From positions 56,430 to 113,469 of the forward strand of contig DLJZ01000014.1 of the NCBI GenBank assembly GCA_002478865.1: DNA of 57,040 nt, written 5' to 3'. This DNA is from Hungatella sp. UBA7603. GTDB taxonomy: Bacteria; Bacillota; Clostridia; Lachnospirales; Lachnospiraceae. The translations under genes were made by a program, and so were the position numbers. Under the pieces are notes generated by a model that saw nothing but the letters and a program-made list of their open reading frames with translations, was not told where the DNA came from and ran no database searches. This document shows positions 34,139 to 43,267 of this stretch, piece by piece; within the stretch, counting starts at the first letter, position 1; each line of letters opens with the position of its first letter.

Positions 34139-34492
34139 TTGAGCAACAAAGAAGAACATGCAGCCACGCTTTCCACGGAACACGCAAGGGCTGCGAAACA
34201 GGATTACATACTGAAAGGGCCTAAAGCTGATTCCTGGAGCGCAACAAAGCCAGCTTATGCATATACGAGCCTGTGTTCGGATCCGAAGCGCAGAAGATCA
34301 CCAAGGCAAAAGCCGGAGCACCCGAAAGGGATAAGCCCTTTTGGAAGCACAGAAATGATATGTTTAATTTGCCGTAAGCACTGGCCTGTTGATTGCGGGT
34401 GTAAGAACTGCGATTGTAAAAGCCGGGGACATTTATACAGTATGGGTGTTTATTATCAACGGAAAGCGAGAGGGGGCACAAATGGCAACTAA
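34139..34492 (+). CDS. hypothetical cysteine-rich phage protein
   Basis: A 117-codon frame starting at TTG behind AAAAGGAGGG. Its first two thirds are Lys/Pro/Ser-rich and low in structure. The end has a cysteine cluster (CLICRKHWPVDCGCKNCDC) that could bind zinc. The strong ribosome site and the 11-base overlap with the next gene argue that it is translated. Confidence 0.5.
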   Translation: MSNKEEHAATLSTEHARAAKQDYILKGPKADSWSATKPAYAYTSLCSDPKRRRSPRQKPEHPKGISPFGSTEMICLICRKHWPVDCGCKNCDCKSRGHLYSMGVYYQRKARGGTNGN

Positions 34493-34724
34493 GAAGCTAT
34501 ATACGGTTTTTGATAATGGTAAGTCGATAGGTGAATACAGTTCCATGGAAGCGGCAGCGCTTTTAAACCTGCCATGTGCCACCATTTCTGCTTATGCCAG
34601 TTCTGGGGCCAAGGCACTGGAGAGATATACTTTTGAGGTTTGTAGTGAGTTAGAGTTTTGTACAGATCCGTTATATGTAGAGTGGGACAAGGTAAGAAAT
34701 GAAATTTTGACAGCAGGGAGGTAA
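34482..34724 (+). CDS. NUMOD-like small phage protein
   Basis: An 80-residue protein. KLYTVFDNGKSIGEYSSMEA with the following AALLNLPCATISAYASSG resembles NUMOD-type DNA-binding repeats found in phage endonucleases, here without a nuclease domain. A purine-rich GAGAGGGGG precedes ATG 34482. It lies directly before the late regulator. Confidence 0.6.
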   Translation: MATKKLYTVFDNGKSIGEYSSMEAAALLNLPCATISAYASSGAKALERYTFEVCSELEFCTDPLYVEWDKVRNEILTAGR

Positions 34725-34729
34725 TTTGA

Positions 34730-35242
34730 TTGGAAAATATGTTAGGAAAAGAAGTAGCCGAGCAGTTAGTAAGGACGGCAGCGCTTGAAGCCGTGAAAGA
34801 ATTCGAGAAGTCTCAAAAGAAGAATAATAGAGCAAAGGTATTCCAGAATGCCAGGAAGCTAATGGAGAATTACAACCGGATATGCAAGAGTGTTCAAGAG
34901 GGAGTATCAGAACTATCGGATGTGGATGATGGAGAAGACCTGGAGGCGTTGTCTGCGGAGGATATCTACATAAACAGCATCATAAAGAGCAAGCTGCGGA
35001 GTATTGTCATGATTGCGCATATTGATACGTGCCTGAGGCTTCTGGAGGAGGAGATGAACGAAAAGGAATCACCGGAGAAGTATCTCGCTTTTAGGTACTA
35101 TTATCTTGATGGTATGACTCCAGAGTCTATAGCAGAAGTACTGGGGAATTGTGTGGGAAGAACTATATGGCGTTGGATATCTGATCTTACCAGCATTCTA
35201 AGTGTTTATCTGTTTGGAGCAGATGCCATCGTGCTAGATTAA
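34730..35242 (+). CDS. ArpU/RinA-like late transcription regulator
   Basis: A 170-residue, helix-rich protein whose C-terminal part (FRYYYLDGMTPESIAEVLGNCVGRTIWRWISDL) is a sigma-region-4-like helix-turn-helix, as in ArpU/RinA regulators. These switch on packaging and structural genes. The gene is last in the early block, immediately before a strong promoter. Start is TTG 34730 (GGGAGG upstream); ATG 34739 is an alternative. Confidence 0.78.
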   Translation: MENMLGKEVAEQLVRTAALEAVKEFEKSQKKNNRAKVFQNARKLMENYNRICKSVQEGVSELSDVDDGEDLEALSAEDIYINSIIKSKLRSIVMIAHIDTCLRLLEEEMNEKESPEKYLAFRYYYLDGMTPESIAEVLGNCVGRTIWRWISDLTSILSVYLFGADAIVLD

Positions 35243-35247
35243 GGGGC

Positions 35248-35302
35248 TTGACAAGCGTGTCATAAAGCTGTCGTTGACGTGGCAATATAGAGGAGTTATA
35301 AT
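35248..35302 (+). promoter_or_regulatory. candidate late promoter with activator palindrome
   Basis: TTGACG (35274-35279), 17-base spacer and perfect TATAAT (35297-35302). Just upstream is the palindrome TGACAAGCGTGTCA (35249-35262), a plausible binding site for the ArpU-like protein encoded next door. Confidence 0.65.
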
Positions 35303-35330
35303 AGTATTATCCAAAACTGCATAAATTTGG

Positions 35331-35367
35331 AAACGCCTATCTTGATTAAGTCTTGATGGGCGTTTTT
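35331..35367 (+). terminator. terminator 30 bases into the late transcript
   Basis: AAACGCCTATC pairs with GATGGGCGTTT, 13-base loop, then TTT. Transcripts from 35297-35302 would stop after about 58 bases unless read-through is allowed. Confidence 0.75.
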
Positions 35368-35497
35368 GCGTATAAAAATGGCCAGGAGTGGGCAAAACGC
35401 ATCCGATTCGTGTCCTGTTAACGGGTGTGAAGCTGATTTACAATAATGTTATCCAGTAGAAATAGTTCTGGAAAAACAAACAGAGGAGGATTTATTT

Positions 35498-35959
35498 ATG
35501 ACAGAATGTATGGATGAAAAGAAGTGTTGTACTGTGGTTAATCACTACTATGGTTGTTGTAGCAAAGGTGCTGATTCTGGTAATGGTAATGTAGGATTTC
35601 CTGATGCGGATCTTTTATTTGATGGTACAGCCAATACTAAAGGTAAAGATTATAAACTTGAGAAGTCAGTTTTAGACTACAAGGCATTAGTTGTAGTATA
35701 TGGCTCCCGTATTGATGGAAACTGGGCTAACATGCATGAAATTATTCTCTATCCTAACGATTCTCTAACCGTTTTACACGATAAGTTGATGAGTGTTTAT
35801 TACAATGATAGTCATTGCCTACGTTGGAGAATTACATGGCATTTTACCGACGAATCTACATTTGTGTGTGATGGTGTGCTAAAAGGCGCAGATACTGTTA
35901 CTGGCGTAGATAATGGACATGATGAAGTAGCCCTTCTAAAAATCTATGGAATGAAGTAA
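35498..35959 (+). CDS. hypothetical protein, tail-fibre-domain-like
   Basis: A 153-residue protein. The N-terminus is Cys-rich (CMDEKKCCTVVNHYYGCC). The rest (LLFDGTANTKGKDYKLEKS, then VVVYGSRIDGNW) resembles small beta-rich modules found at the ends of phage tail proteins. It stands alone between the late promoter and the SOS-controlled unit, with AGAGGAGG before its ATG and a terminator behind, so it looks like an inserted gene. Function unknown. Confidence 0.6.
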   Translation: MTECMDEKKCCTVVNHYYGCCSKGADSGNGNVGFPDADLLFDGTANTKGKDYKLEKSVLDYKALVVVYGSRIDGNWANMHEIILYPNDSLTVLHDKLMSVYYNDSHCLRWRITWHFTDESTFVCDGVLKGADTVTGVDNGHDEVALLKIYGMK

Positions 35960-36039
35960 CTTATGCAGTTGCCAGGTGTAACAGCTTGGCGGCTGATTAG
36001 CCCGGTTTATACTCTCCCAAGACATTTTCCGGGTGCTTG

Positions 36040-36068
36040 AAGACATCCTAGAGATAGGGTGTCTTTTA
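36040..36068 (+). terminator. terminator after the 35.5 kb gene
   Basis: AGACATCCTA pairs with TAGGGTGTCT around a 4-base loop, followed by TTTATTT. Confidence 0.8.
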
Positions 36069-36105
36069 TTTATACCAAGATATGGAAGGTATAACTAATA
36101 GGTAT

Positions 36106-36134
36106 TTTACTTTTTCGAACATTTGTTCTATACT
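36106..36134 (+). promoter_or_regulatory. SOS-regulated promoter (LexA box in spacer)
   Basis: -35 TTTACT (36106-36111) and -10 TATACT (36129-36134) are 17 bases apart. The spacer contains CGAACATTTGTTCT (36116-36129), a match to the Gram-positive LexA/DinR site CGAAC-N4-GTTCG except the last base. LexA bound here would cover the core promoter, so the following two genes should be silent until DNA damage. Confidence 0.75.
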
Positions 36135-36224
36135 GATTATACAAAACATTTTGCTGATTTTTGGAATATTTACCCATAAGACATGTGATATAATAAAGAA
36201 AAATGTCGAATGGGGAGATGTGAA

Positions 36225-37169
36225 ATGGCAGCGAAAAAGGTATATTTTTTTAAAGTTACATTAAGCGATAAGGATGGATATGATATTGACTACAGAAATC
36301 TTAAAGATATTTTAATCGATATCGTTGATTCAAATGGGATTAGCCAAACTAATTTTAAATCATTGGATCTGACTGTTGATGATGAGTATACGCATATTAT
36401 CTGGGACGTATTCGATTATAAAAATTCAAGACTATTTGGAAGGTTTAGTAAGCAAAGACCAAGTAACTCCATGATAAAACGTGATTATTTGACAATGGCA
36501 AAAGAAGATATTGGTAGTGGAGATGAACGAGTTGGCGGTATAGAACAATATACATATGGTAGTCTGGATTACGATACGGGTATTTTCTCTATAGTTGGTG
36601 CATTAGGTGCTCCAAATGAAAAGGCTTTAGCTAACACTCTATGGAAATATAATAGGAACTTTCATATTGAATTAGTTCCAATCCCAAATGCACAGGCGAT
36701 AAAAAGTGTTTATGAAGGGGAAGAATCCGAAGTAACGCGAATTGAGATTGAAGTACCATTACCTGGAGCTGGAGTTCTGCAAAATTTGTTCAAGTGGGAC
36801 AACAATGAATTAATGGAAACTATCGAGGATAGGAATTTATGCACAGCCATTGTTTTGAAGCCAATAGTAAGAAAGGGCAAAATTACAATAGATTCAGGAG
36901 AAACCAAAGAACTATTAGATTGTATAACAAAACATATTAAAGGATACAATAAGGCCAAGATTAAAGCTAAAACAAGAACATTGAAGCTTAGAGAATATGA
37001 TCTGTTTGAACAAAATTTTAGTTATCCAATTGATATTTCTCCTTATCATATGCAAGGCAATAAAAGAATATATTATACAGTGGATGAATTGATGGAAATT
37101 TTCAAACAAAATTTAATTTATTCTTTTGAAACTAATCGCATTATTCTAGAGATAATTTGCGAGAGATAA
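36225..37169 (+). CDS. moron: 314-residue soluble protein of the SOS-controlled pair
   Basis: A cytosolic protein without signal peptide or membrane helix. Its first half is strand-rich (KKVYFFKVTLSDKDGYDIDY). The middle has alternating strands and helices (GGIEQYTYGSLDYDTGIFSIVG). The last third is lysine-rich (NKAKIKAKTRTLKLREYD). No catalytic motif is visible and I recognise no family. ATG 36225 follows GGGGAGATG. The gene is strikingly A+T-rich and is followed after 21 bases by a membrane-protein gene; the pair has its own SOS promoter and terminator. A sensor or effector of a defence or toxin pair is an inference. Confidence 0.7.
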   Translation: MAAKKVYFFKVTLSDKDGYDIDYRNLKDILIDIVDSNGISQTNFKSLDLTVDDEYTHIIWDVFDYKNSRLFGRFSKQRPSNSMIKRDYLTMAKEDIGSGDERVGGIEQYTYGSLDYDTGIFSIVGALGAPNEKALANTLWKYNRNFHIELVPIPNAQAIKSVYEGEESEVTRIEIEVPLPGAGVLQNLFKWDNNELMETIEDRNLCTAIVLKPIVRKGKITIDSGETKELLDCITKHIKGYNKAKIKAKTRTLKLREYDLFEQNFSYPIDISPYHMQGNKRIYYTVDELMEIFKQNLIYSFETNRIILEIICER

Positions 37170-37190
37170 AAGCTTGAGGGAGGTGGTACA

Positions 37191-37790
37191 ATGTTGGAGA
37201 GAACATGTAGATATATAATGGTGTTCATCATTTGTATTATACTTTCCTTTGTAAATGAAAAATACCATTTAATTGTGACCTCATATGGCGATATGGTGGG
37301 GTATCAGTTTAATATTTTTACGATTAGTACTGTTTTTGCAGGATTTGCTTTTACATCATTAGGGACATTGTTAGGGATGTCTTCTGAAAATCTAATGATA
37401 AAGTTAAAAGATACTACGGTAATAACAGATAAGAGTAAAATAATTGTTGAGAGTTTGCTATACTTTTGCATGTCTGGATTTATATCCCTTTTTTATGTGG
37501 TTGGAATAGATGGTTTGCTAAAAAGAACTGTTATAAAATTGTTTAAGATTAATCCAGATCCAATACTAAATTTTGTTTTTTTATCAGGTATAGTATTTTT
37601 GGTAGTTGGAATTATATATTTTATAATTTCAGTTCGAGGGGTGTATGAACTAATTATAAGAGTTTATGGAAGTAATACAAAAAAGTATGAAAAAATGAAG
37701 GAGGCTTTTGATCTAGGCATACAGGAAGCTATTAAAAGAGACCGTGAAATGAGGGATGATAGCGAAAAAGATGAATTCACAAAGGAGTAA
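37191..37790 (+). CDS. moron: four-helix membrane protein of the SOS-controlled pair
   Basis: A 199-residue protein with four predicted membrane helices at about residues 6-22, 40-64, 84-108 and 122-148. A charged cytosolic C-terminus follows (KKYEKMKEAFDLGIQEAIKRDREMRDD). No enzymatic motif. GGGAGGTGG precedes the ATG. The plan of a soluble partner plus a small multi-helix membrane protein is typical of membrane-acting defence or exclusion systems, such as Kiwa, though no sequence evidence ties it to one. Confidence 0.7.
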   Translation: MLERTCRYIMVFIICIILSFVNEKYHLIVTSYGDMVGYQFNIFTISTVFAGFAFTSLGTLLGMSSENLMIKLKDTTVITDKSKIIVESLLYFCMSGFISLFYVVGIDGLLKRTVIKLFKINPDPILNFVFLSGIVFLVVGIIYFIISVRGVYELIIRVYGSNTKKYEKMKEAFDLGIQEAIKRDREMRDDSEKDEFTKE

Positions 37791-37797
37791 CTAATAG

Positions 37798-37825
37798 GAG
37801 GCACCCACCCGGTGTCTCTTTTTTA
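37798..37825 (+). terminator. terminator of the SOS-controlled pair
   Basis: An 8-bp stem GAGGCACC/GGTGTCTC around CACCC, followed by TTTTTT. With the promoter at 36106 it isolates the pair as one transcription unit. Confidence 0.85.
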
Positions 37826-37861
37826 ATACAAAAAACAAACACGATTGAGAGGTGGTGATCG

Positions 37862-38626
37862 GTGGATGAAATCAGAGCACCAAATTATGAATTAGCCCTG
37901 CTTGATTATCAAACAGGCATGAAATATAAGGATATTGCTGAAAAATATGGTGTCACCATTAACACGGTGAAGTCATGGAAGACTAGATATCAATGGTCGA
38001 AGGACAAGAATAAAGGTGCGCACACAAAATCAGAAAAGGTATGCACACAAAAAGGTGGTCAGCCTGGAAATAAGAATGCAATAGGTAACAAAGGTGGTTC
38101 TGCCCCTGAAAAGAATAAAAATGCAGTTAAGACAGGAGAGTTTGAGGCTCTCTTTTTTGATGCCCTAGAGGAAGATGAGAAACAGTTAATCAGTATGATC
38201 CAGCTTGATAAGGAACAACTTCTCCTCCAAGAAATACAGCTTCTTACGGTCCGGGAACGTCGAATGCTGAAACGGATCGAGGACATAAAACAAGCATCCG
38301 AAGATCAGAAAGATGAGAATACTTTGGGTATGACAGCGGTTAAGTACAAATCCGGCACAGAAGAAGACTCCATGGAATATCACGGAGCCTTGGGACAGAT
38401 CCAGGCGGTAGAAGATGCGCTTACCCGTGTTCAGGCCCGCAAGCAGAAAGCTATTGATTCCCTACACCGGTACGGCTTTGATGATGCCCGTCTGGAACTG
38501 GAAATGATGAAGGTGGAACTGGAAGTAATGAAGCGGGATCCTGCTAATCAAGAGATTGAGGACGATGGTTTCATGTCTGCCATGAATGAAGGAGCTGCCG
38601 AGATTTGGGGTGATGCTGATGATTGA
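37862..38626 (+). CDS. terS: terminase small subunit
   Basis: A 254-residue DNA-recognition subunit of the packaging motor. The N-terminal helix-turn-helix ([24 protein letters not shown]) is typical of PBSX/XtmA-like subunits, followed by a Gly/Asn-rich linker and a coiled coil. The start is GTG 37862 behind GAGAGGTGGTGA. It overlaps the large subunit by eight bases. Confidence 0.88.
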   Translation: MDEIRAPNYELALLDYQTGMKYKDIAEKYGVTINTVKSWKTRYQWSKDKNKGAHTKSEKVCTQKGGQPGNKNAIGNKGGSAPEKNKNAVKTGEFEALFFDALEEDEKQLISMIQLDKEQLLLQEIQLLTVRERRMLKRIEDIKQASEDQKDENTLGMTAVKYKSGTEEDSMEYHGALGQIQAVEDALTRVQARKQKAIDSLHRYGFDDARLELEMMKVELEVMKRDPANQEIEDDGFMSAMNEGAAEIWGDADD

Positions 38627-40046
38627 AAGACTGCAGGCTTTGAAAGCCAGGATAGAGAAATTGAAACAGAAGTGCCATCTATCCACTAAACTGCAGGTAT
38701 TTAAGTTCCAGCCGTTTTCCTTAAAGCAGAAGAAGGTTCTTACTTGGTGGTGCGATACCTCTCCGGTCAAGGATAAAGATGGAATCATAGCAGACGGTGC
38801 GATCCGATCCGGAAAGACGGTATGTATGTCATTGTCTTTCATCATGTGGGCTATGCAACGATTTAAAGGTCAGAACTTCGCCATGTGTGGTAAAACAATC
38901 GGATCATTCCGGAGAAACGTTCTCTTCTGGTTGAAACTGATGCTTAAGAGTCGGGGCTATCGTGTGGTGGATCACAGATCTGACAATCTGGTGGAGATCA
39001 GCCGGGGAAAGGTTACAAACTACTTTTATATATTTGGTGGAAAGGACGAACGTTCCCAGGATCTCATACAGGGTATCACGCTGGCCGGTGTGTTCTTTGA
39101 TGAAGTAGCCTTGATGCCGGAATCGTTTGTCAATCAGGCGACCGGCCGTTGTTCCGTTGATGGATCAAAGTACTGGTTTAACTGCAACCCTGACGGACCG
39201 TATCACTGGTTTAAGCAAGGGTGGATTGATAAGGCTACCGGATACCTTGGAAAGAGAAGAACACAGGAAATCCGCCAGAAAGCAAAAGATGAAAAAAAGC
39301 CGGACGGTTTAAAAGAACTTCTATATGTTCATTTTACGCAGGAAGATAACTTAAGCCTTTCAGAAGAGGTAAAGGCCAGATACCGGAATAACTATAGCGG
39401 AGTTTTCTATAAGCGCTATATTCTGGGATTATGGGCTATGGCAGAAGGAATCATTTACGACATGTTTGACGTGGATCGGCATGTTAAAAAAGTGGTGGAC
39501 TTCGTCAGGCTACTGATTGATGGTGGTCGCTATGTCAGCATTGACTACGGTACGCAGAATGCAATGGTTTTCCTACTCTGGAACAAAGGGATTGATAAGA
39601 AATGGTATTGCACCAGAGAGTATTACTATTCCGGTCGTGATAAGGGAAAACAGAAAGCAGATTCCCAATATGCAGATGATCTGGAGAAATGGCTGGAGGG
39701 AACGCCGGTCAAGGCAATCATCGTGGATCCTTCGGCAGCTTCCTTTATAACGGAGCTTAACAATCGGGGATACAAGACCATGAAGGCGGACAATGATGTG
39801 GAGGACGGGATTCGGTTGGTGTCCACGCTTCTGAACACAGAAAAGATCGCATTCAGTCAATCCTGTATCAATACCATCAAAGAGTTTGCTTCCTACATCT
39901 GGGATCCCAAGGCCGCTGATCGGGGAGAGGATAAACCGATAAAGCAGCATGATCACGCTATGGATGCAGTCAGGTACTTCTGCTATACGATACTTAATAA
40001 TAAAACAATCAAGATCCGGAGCAAATCTGCTTATGGATTCAATTAA
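38619..40046 (+). CDS. terL: terminase large subunit (PBSX/XtmB-like)
   Basis: The ATP-driven packaging motor and headful nuclease. Walker A is GAIRSGKT near residue 60 and Walker B is [10 protein letters not shown] near 150. The C-terminal nuclease has the acidic strands [15 protein letters not shown] and [10 protein letters not shown]. Length (475) is normal. Start 38619 is chosen for spacing to GGGGTG; ATG 38613 is also possible. Confidence 0.93.
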   Translation: MIERLQALKARIEKLKQKCHLSTKLQVFKFQPFSLKQKKVLTWWCDTSPVKDKDGIIADGAIRSGKTVCMSLSFIMWAMQRFKGQNFAMCGKTIGSFRRNVLFWLKLMLKSRGYRVVDHRSDNLVEISRGKVTNYFYIFGGKDERSQDLIQGITLAGVFFDEVALMPESFVNQATGRCSVDGSKYWFNCNPDGPYHWFKQGWIDKATGYLGKRRTQEIRQKAKDEKKPDGLKELLYVHFTQEDNLSLSEEVKARYRNNYSGVFYKRYILGLWAMAEGIIYDMFDVDRHVKKVVDFVRLLIDGGRYVSIDYGTQNAMVFLLWNKGIDKKWYCTREYYYSGRDKGKQKADSQYADDLEKWLEGTPVKAIIVDPSAASFITELNNRGYKTMKADNDVEDGIRLVSTLLNTEKIAFSQSCINTIKEFASYIWDPKAADRGEDKPIKQHDHAMDAVRYFCYTILNNKTIKIRSKSAYGFN

Positions 40047-40059
40047 GGAGGTGATAACC

Positions 40060-41469
40060 ATGTACATATACACAATGCCAAGGGAGTCCTGGGACGAATC
40101 GAACCCAGATAAAGAAGCAATACACACCCTGATTGTAAAACACCGCAGGGAGGCAGCGAGACTAAAAAAACTCATGAAATACTATGAAGGGCAACATAAG
40201 ATCCTAACAGAAAGCCGTAAAACAAAACTGGTATGTAATCATGCGAAAGATATCGCAGATACTGCCAGCTCTTATTTTATCGGGAATCCAGTATCATACA
40301 AAAGCAAAGATAACATTACAGAATTAACAGATGCCTTTGAGCAGGCAGGAGCTGATGAAGCGGATGGAGATAATGGCCTGGATCTTTCTGTGTATGGCAG
40401 AACATACGAATACATCTATCCGGAAGAGGGAGAAACGGATCTTACTATAAAGAGCCTGTCACCAGAAAATACTTTCATGGTCTATGATGATACCATAGAG
40501 CAAAAGGAATTATTTGCAGTCTATTACTATGCTAGAAAGGACGATTCTGACAGGAAGAGAACAATATTTGTAGCCACAGTACTGACGGAGAACTACAAGT
40601 ACGTCCTGAACATTGATGATATTACCGGGCCACAGGCGCTAATGGAAGAGCCAGAGCCCCATTTCTTTGAAGAGATCCCGGTGGTGGAATATCTGAACAA
40701 CAAACTTGCAATCGGTGACTTTGAATTGCAGATCCCTTTGATTGATGCATATAATGCCCTAATGTCAGATCGTATTACAGACAAGGAACAGTTTATTGAT
40801 GCAATCCTTGCCATTTACGGGGCCATGCTTGGGGATCCTGATGCCAAGGACGAAGACGGGAAGACCGCCAAGGATAAAGTGAAAGACGATAAACTCCTGG
40901 AATTGCCAGTTGATGCCAAGGCAGAATACCTAACCCGTACCTTTGACGAAGCAGGAGTAGAAGTTCTTAAGAAAGCCATAGAGCAAGATATCCATAAGTT
41001 TTCCCATATTCCCTGTATGACAGATGAAAGCTTCGGCGGTAACGTATCAGGCGTAGCCATGGATTTTAAGCTTTTAGGTATGGAGAACATTACTAAGATT
41101 AAAACCCGGTATTATAAAAAGGGATTGCGTAAGCGGATCCGGCTATTCGCAGGGTGGATACAGAAAATTAAAGCAGTAAATGTGGAAATAAAGGGCATTA
41201 CTCCTACTTTCACCCGCGCTATGCCTAAGAACCTCCTGGAGATCAGCCAGATTGTTGCAAATCTATGGGGGAAGGTGAGTAAGAAAACCCTTCTTTCTCA
41301 GGTCCCGTTTGTTGAAAACGTAGACGAAGAATTAAAAGCTGTGGATAAAGAAACGGATGAGGTAGTAAAACAGCAAAAGGAAATCTTTGGCCTAGGTAGC
41401 AACACTCCTCCAGAAGATGAGGAGGAAGAGGCAGCAGGAGAGAAAAAGGCTGGTGCTTTAGATGAATAA
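40060..41469 (+). CDS. portal protein (SPP1 gp6-like)
   Basis: Forms the dodecameric ring through which DNA enters the capsid. The 469-residue protein carries the family pattern YYEGQHKILTESRKTKLVCNHAKDIADTASSYFIGNPVSY near the N-terminus, and ends in an acidic tail. ATG 40060 has a near-perfect AAGGAGGTGATAACC site. It overlaps the MuF gene by eight bases. Confidence 0.92.
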   Translation: MYIYTMPRESWDESNPDKEAIHTLIVKHRREAARLKKLMKYYEGQHKILTESRKTKLVCNHAKDIADTASSYFIGNPVSYKSKDNITELTDAFEQAGADEADGDNGLDLSVYGRTYEYIYPEEGETDLTIKSLSPENTFMVYDDTIEQKELFAVYYYARKDDSDRKRTIFVATVLTENYKYVLNIDDITGPQALMEEPEPHFFEEIPVVEYLNNKLAIGDFELQIPLIDAYNALMSDRITDKEQFIDAILAIYGAMLGDPDAKDEDGKTAKDKVKDDKLLELPVDAKAEYLTRTFDEAGVEVLKKAIEQDIHKFSHIPCMTDESFGGNVSGVAMDFKLLGMENITKIKTRYYKKGLRKRIRLFAGWIQKIKAVNVEIKGITPTFTRAMPKNLLEISQIVANLWGKVSKKTLLSQVPFVENVDEELKAVDKETDEVVKQQKEIFGLGSNTPPEDEEEEAAGEKKAGALDE

Positions 41470-42502
41470 TCTTTCTTACTGGGAGAAGCGGAAAGCACAG
41501 GAAATGTTTCAGTATATGGCCAAGGCTGAACAGGTGGCCGATGAGATATCTAAGTTGTATATAAGAAGTTCCCGGTATATCAGTATGGAACTTGAAGATA
41601 TTTTTGAACGTTACCAGGGAAAACATAAGCTTTCAAGAGAAGAGGCCCGTGAACTCCTCAATACAATTAAAGACCCGACTTCCCTAAATGAGTTAAAGGC
41701 AGCTTTAAGGACTAAACTGGATAGTAAAACAAAAGCGGATTTACTGGCAGAGCTGGAAAGCCCAGCATACCGAGCCAGGATGGAACGGCTGCAACAACTG
41801 CAAAACCAGTTAGATGCAACCATGCAACAGGTGTACCAACAGGAAAAGGCTTGGAGCACCGGTCATTACGTGGATCTGGCAAGGGAAGCATATTACCGAT
41901 CAATCTTTGATATACAGGCACAAACAGGTATGGGGTTTAGTTTTAATCATGTATCAAAGAAAACCATTGACCGAGTTGTTAATAGTAAATGGTCTGGATC
42001 CAATTACTCGACAAGAATCTGGAAGAATACCCAGGCACTTGCACAGGAGTTAAAAGCAGAATTATTGATGAATTTCATTACTGGACGCACGGACCGTGAA
42101 GTGGCTGAAATTATAGTTGAAAAGTTTGCTGCAGGATCCAGTCAGGCTCGGAGGCTTGTCAGGACAGAGAGCTGCAACCTTTCAAACCAGATGGAAATGG
42201 CCTCTTATGAGGAATGCGGGATTGAGTATTACCGATTCCTGGCTACGTTAGATTTAAGAACATCGTCCATCTGCCGAAGCCTGGATAATGAGCGCTTCAA
42301 GGTATCGGAGCAACAGCCAGGACTTAACTGCCCCCCTATGCACCCGTGGTGCCGATCTACAACAATCTGCGATATAGGAGAAATAGAGCTAGCAGAAATG
42401 AAAAGGCGCGCCAGGGATCCTGTTACTGGAAAGGTACGGGCTTTCCCTGCAAACATTACATACAAGCAATGGTATAAAGTTCAGGCAATCAAATCCGCCT
42501 GA
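41462..42502 (+). CDS. minor capsid protein with MuF domain (SPP1 gp7-like)
   Basis: A 346-residue head morphogenesis protein. The long helical N-terminus is rich in Gln/Glu. The MuF domain (about 220-320) has the typical RTESCNLSNQMEMASYEECG, LDLRTSSICRSLDNERF and CPPMHPWCRSTT motifs. A few copies usually sit with the portal and are ejected with DNA. No toxin domain is fused at the C-terminus. Confidence 0.92.
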   Translation: MNNLSYWEKRKAQEMFQYMAKAEQVADEISKLYIRSSRYISMELEDIFERYQGKHKLSREEARELLNTIKDPTSLNELKAALRTKLDSKTKADLLAELESPAYRARMERLQQLQNQLDATMQQVYQQEKAWSTGHYVDLAREAYYRSIFDIQAQTGMGFSFNHVSKKTIDRVVNSKWSGSNYSTRIWKNTQALAQELKAELLMNFITGRTDREVAEIIVEKFAAGSSQARRLVRTESCNLSNQMEMASYEECGIEYYRFLATLDLRTSSICRSLDNERFKVSEQQPGLNCPPMHPWCRSTTICDIGEIELAEMKRRARDPVTGKVRAFPANITYKQWYKVQAIKSA

Positions 42503-42514
42503 AAATAACGGCTA

Positions 42515-42550
42515 ACAAGCACGCAGGAATCCCCTGGGTGTTATTTTTAT
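42515..42550 (+). terminator. terminator-like hairpin between MuF and scaffold genes
   Basis: CACGCAGG pairs with CCTGGGTG (one mismatch) around AATCC, then TTATTTTTAT. It probably tunes expression within the late operon rather than ending it. Confidence 0.5.
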
Positions 42551-42603
42551 GTTTATAGCAACGATCCGGGCGAAGAACGGGACGGGGCAGAAAGGATAGA
42601 TCT

Positions 42604-43248
42604 ATGAGGAAAAAGAATTTATTAAAAATGAATCTACATTTCTTTGGTTTTGAAGGAGACGGCGCTGGCGCAGAAGGTGGTGAAGGCGGTGGATTAGGGG
42701 AGCCTGGAAAAGAAGGAACTAGAGACGGTGGAACGGGCGGCGATGGAAAAGAGCAGGATCCTCCAAAAACAAAGACGTTTGATGAGATCCTAAAAGATGG
42801 AAGCTATCAGGCGGAGTTTGATCGCAGAATACAGAAGGCCTTAGGCACTGCTAAGGATAAGTGGTCCGCGTTGATGGATGATAAATTGTCCGAGGCTGAG
42901 AAGCTTACAAAAATGAATAAGGAAGAAAAGGAAGCATATTTACGTCAGAAGCAAGAAAAGGATCTCCAGGATCGTGAAGCAGGTATTACACGCCGAGAGC
43001 TCATGGCAGAGGCAAAGAACACTTTGTCAGAAAAGAAACTTCCTGTAGGGCTTGCAGAGGTGCTAAATTACACTGATGCAGATTCTTGCAACAAATCCAT
43101 AGCAGCCGTAGAAAAAGCCTTTCAGGAGGCGGTACAGTCTGCGGTAGAAGAGAAACTAAAAGGTGGCAAGCCACCGAAAAAAGCAACATCACAGGAAGAA
43201 GTAGACCTTGCAAAACAGGTCGAAGCCCTGATGATGGGAACCGTATAA
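42604..43248 (+). CDS. capsid scaffold protein (DUF4355)
   Basis: A 214-residue internal scaffold for capsid assembly. Its N-terminus is Gly/Glu-rich and disordered. The body is a long charged coiled coil (DKLSEAEKLTKMNKEEKEAY...), and a basic C-terminal segment (KLKGGKPPKKA) should contact the capsid protein. It directly precedes the major capsid gene. Confidence 0.88.
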   Translation: MRKKNLLKMNLHFFGFEGDGAGAEGGEGGGLGEPGKEGTRDGGTGGDGKEQDPPKTKTFDEILKDGSYQAEFDRRIQKALGTAKDKWSALMDDKLSEAEKLTKMNKEEKEAYLRQKQEKDLQDREAGITRRELMAEAKNTLSEKKLPVGLAEVLNYTDADSCNKSIAAVEKAFQEAVQSAVEEKLKGGKPPKKATSQEEVDLAKQVEALMMGTV

Positions 43249-43267
43249 GAGAGGAAGATAAAATATT

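Noticed and set aside
36082..36264. Small frame covering the SOS promoter
   Set aside because: No ribosome site, and it overlaps the -35/-10 and LexA box and the start of the 36225 gene in another frame.
36225..37790. Calling the two-gene unit Kiwa (kwaA/kwaB)
   Set aside because: Only size and membrane topology agree. Gene order is reversed and I see no DUF4868-type sequence, so naming would be unsupported.
39573..40175. Reverse-strand frame across the terminase/portal junction
   Set aside because: It overlaps two well-supported genes and has no start signals.
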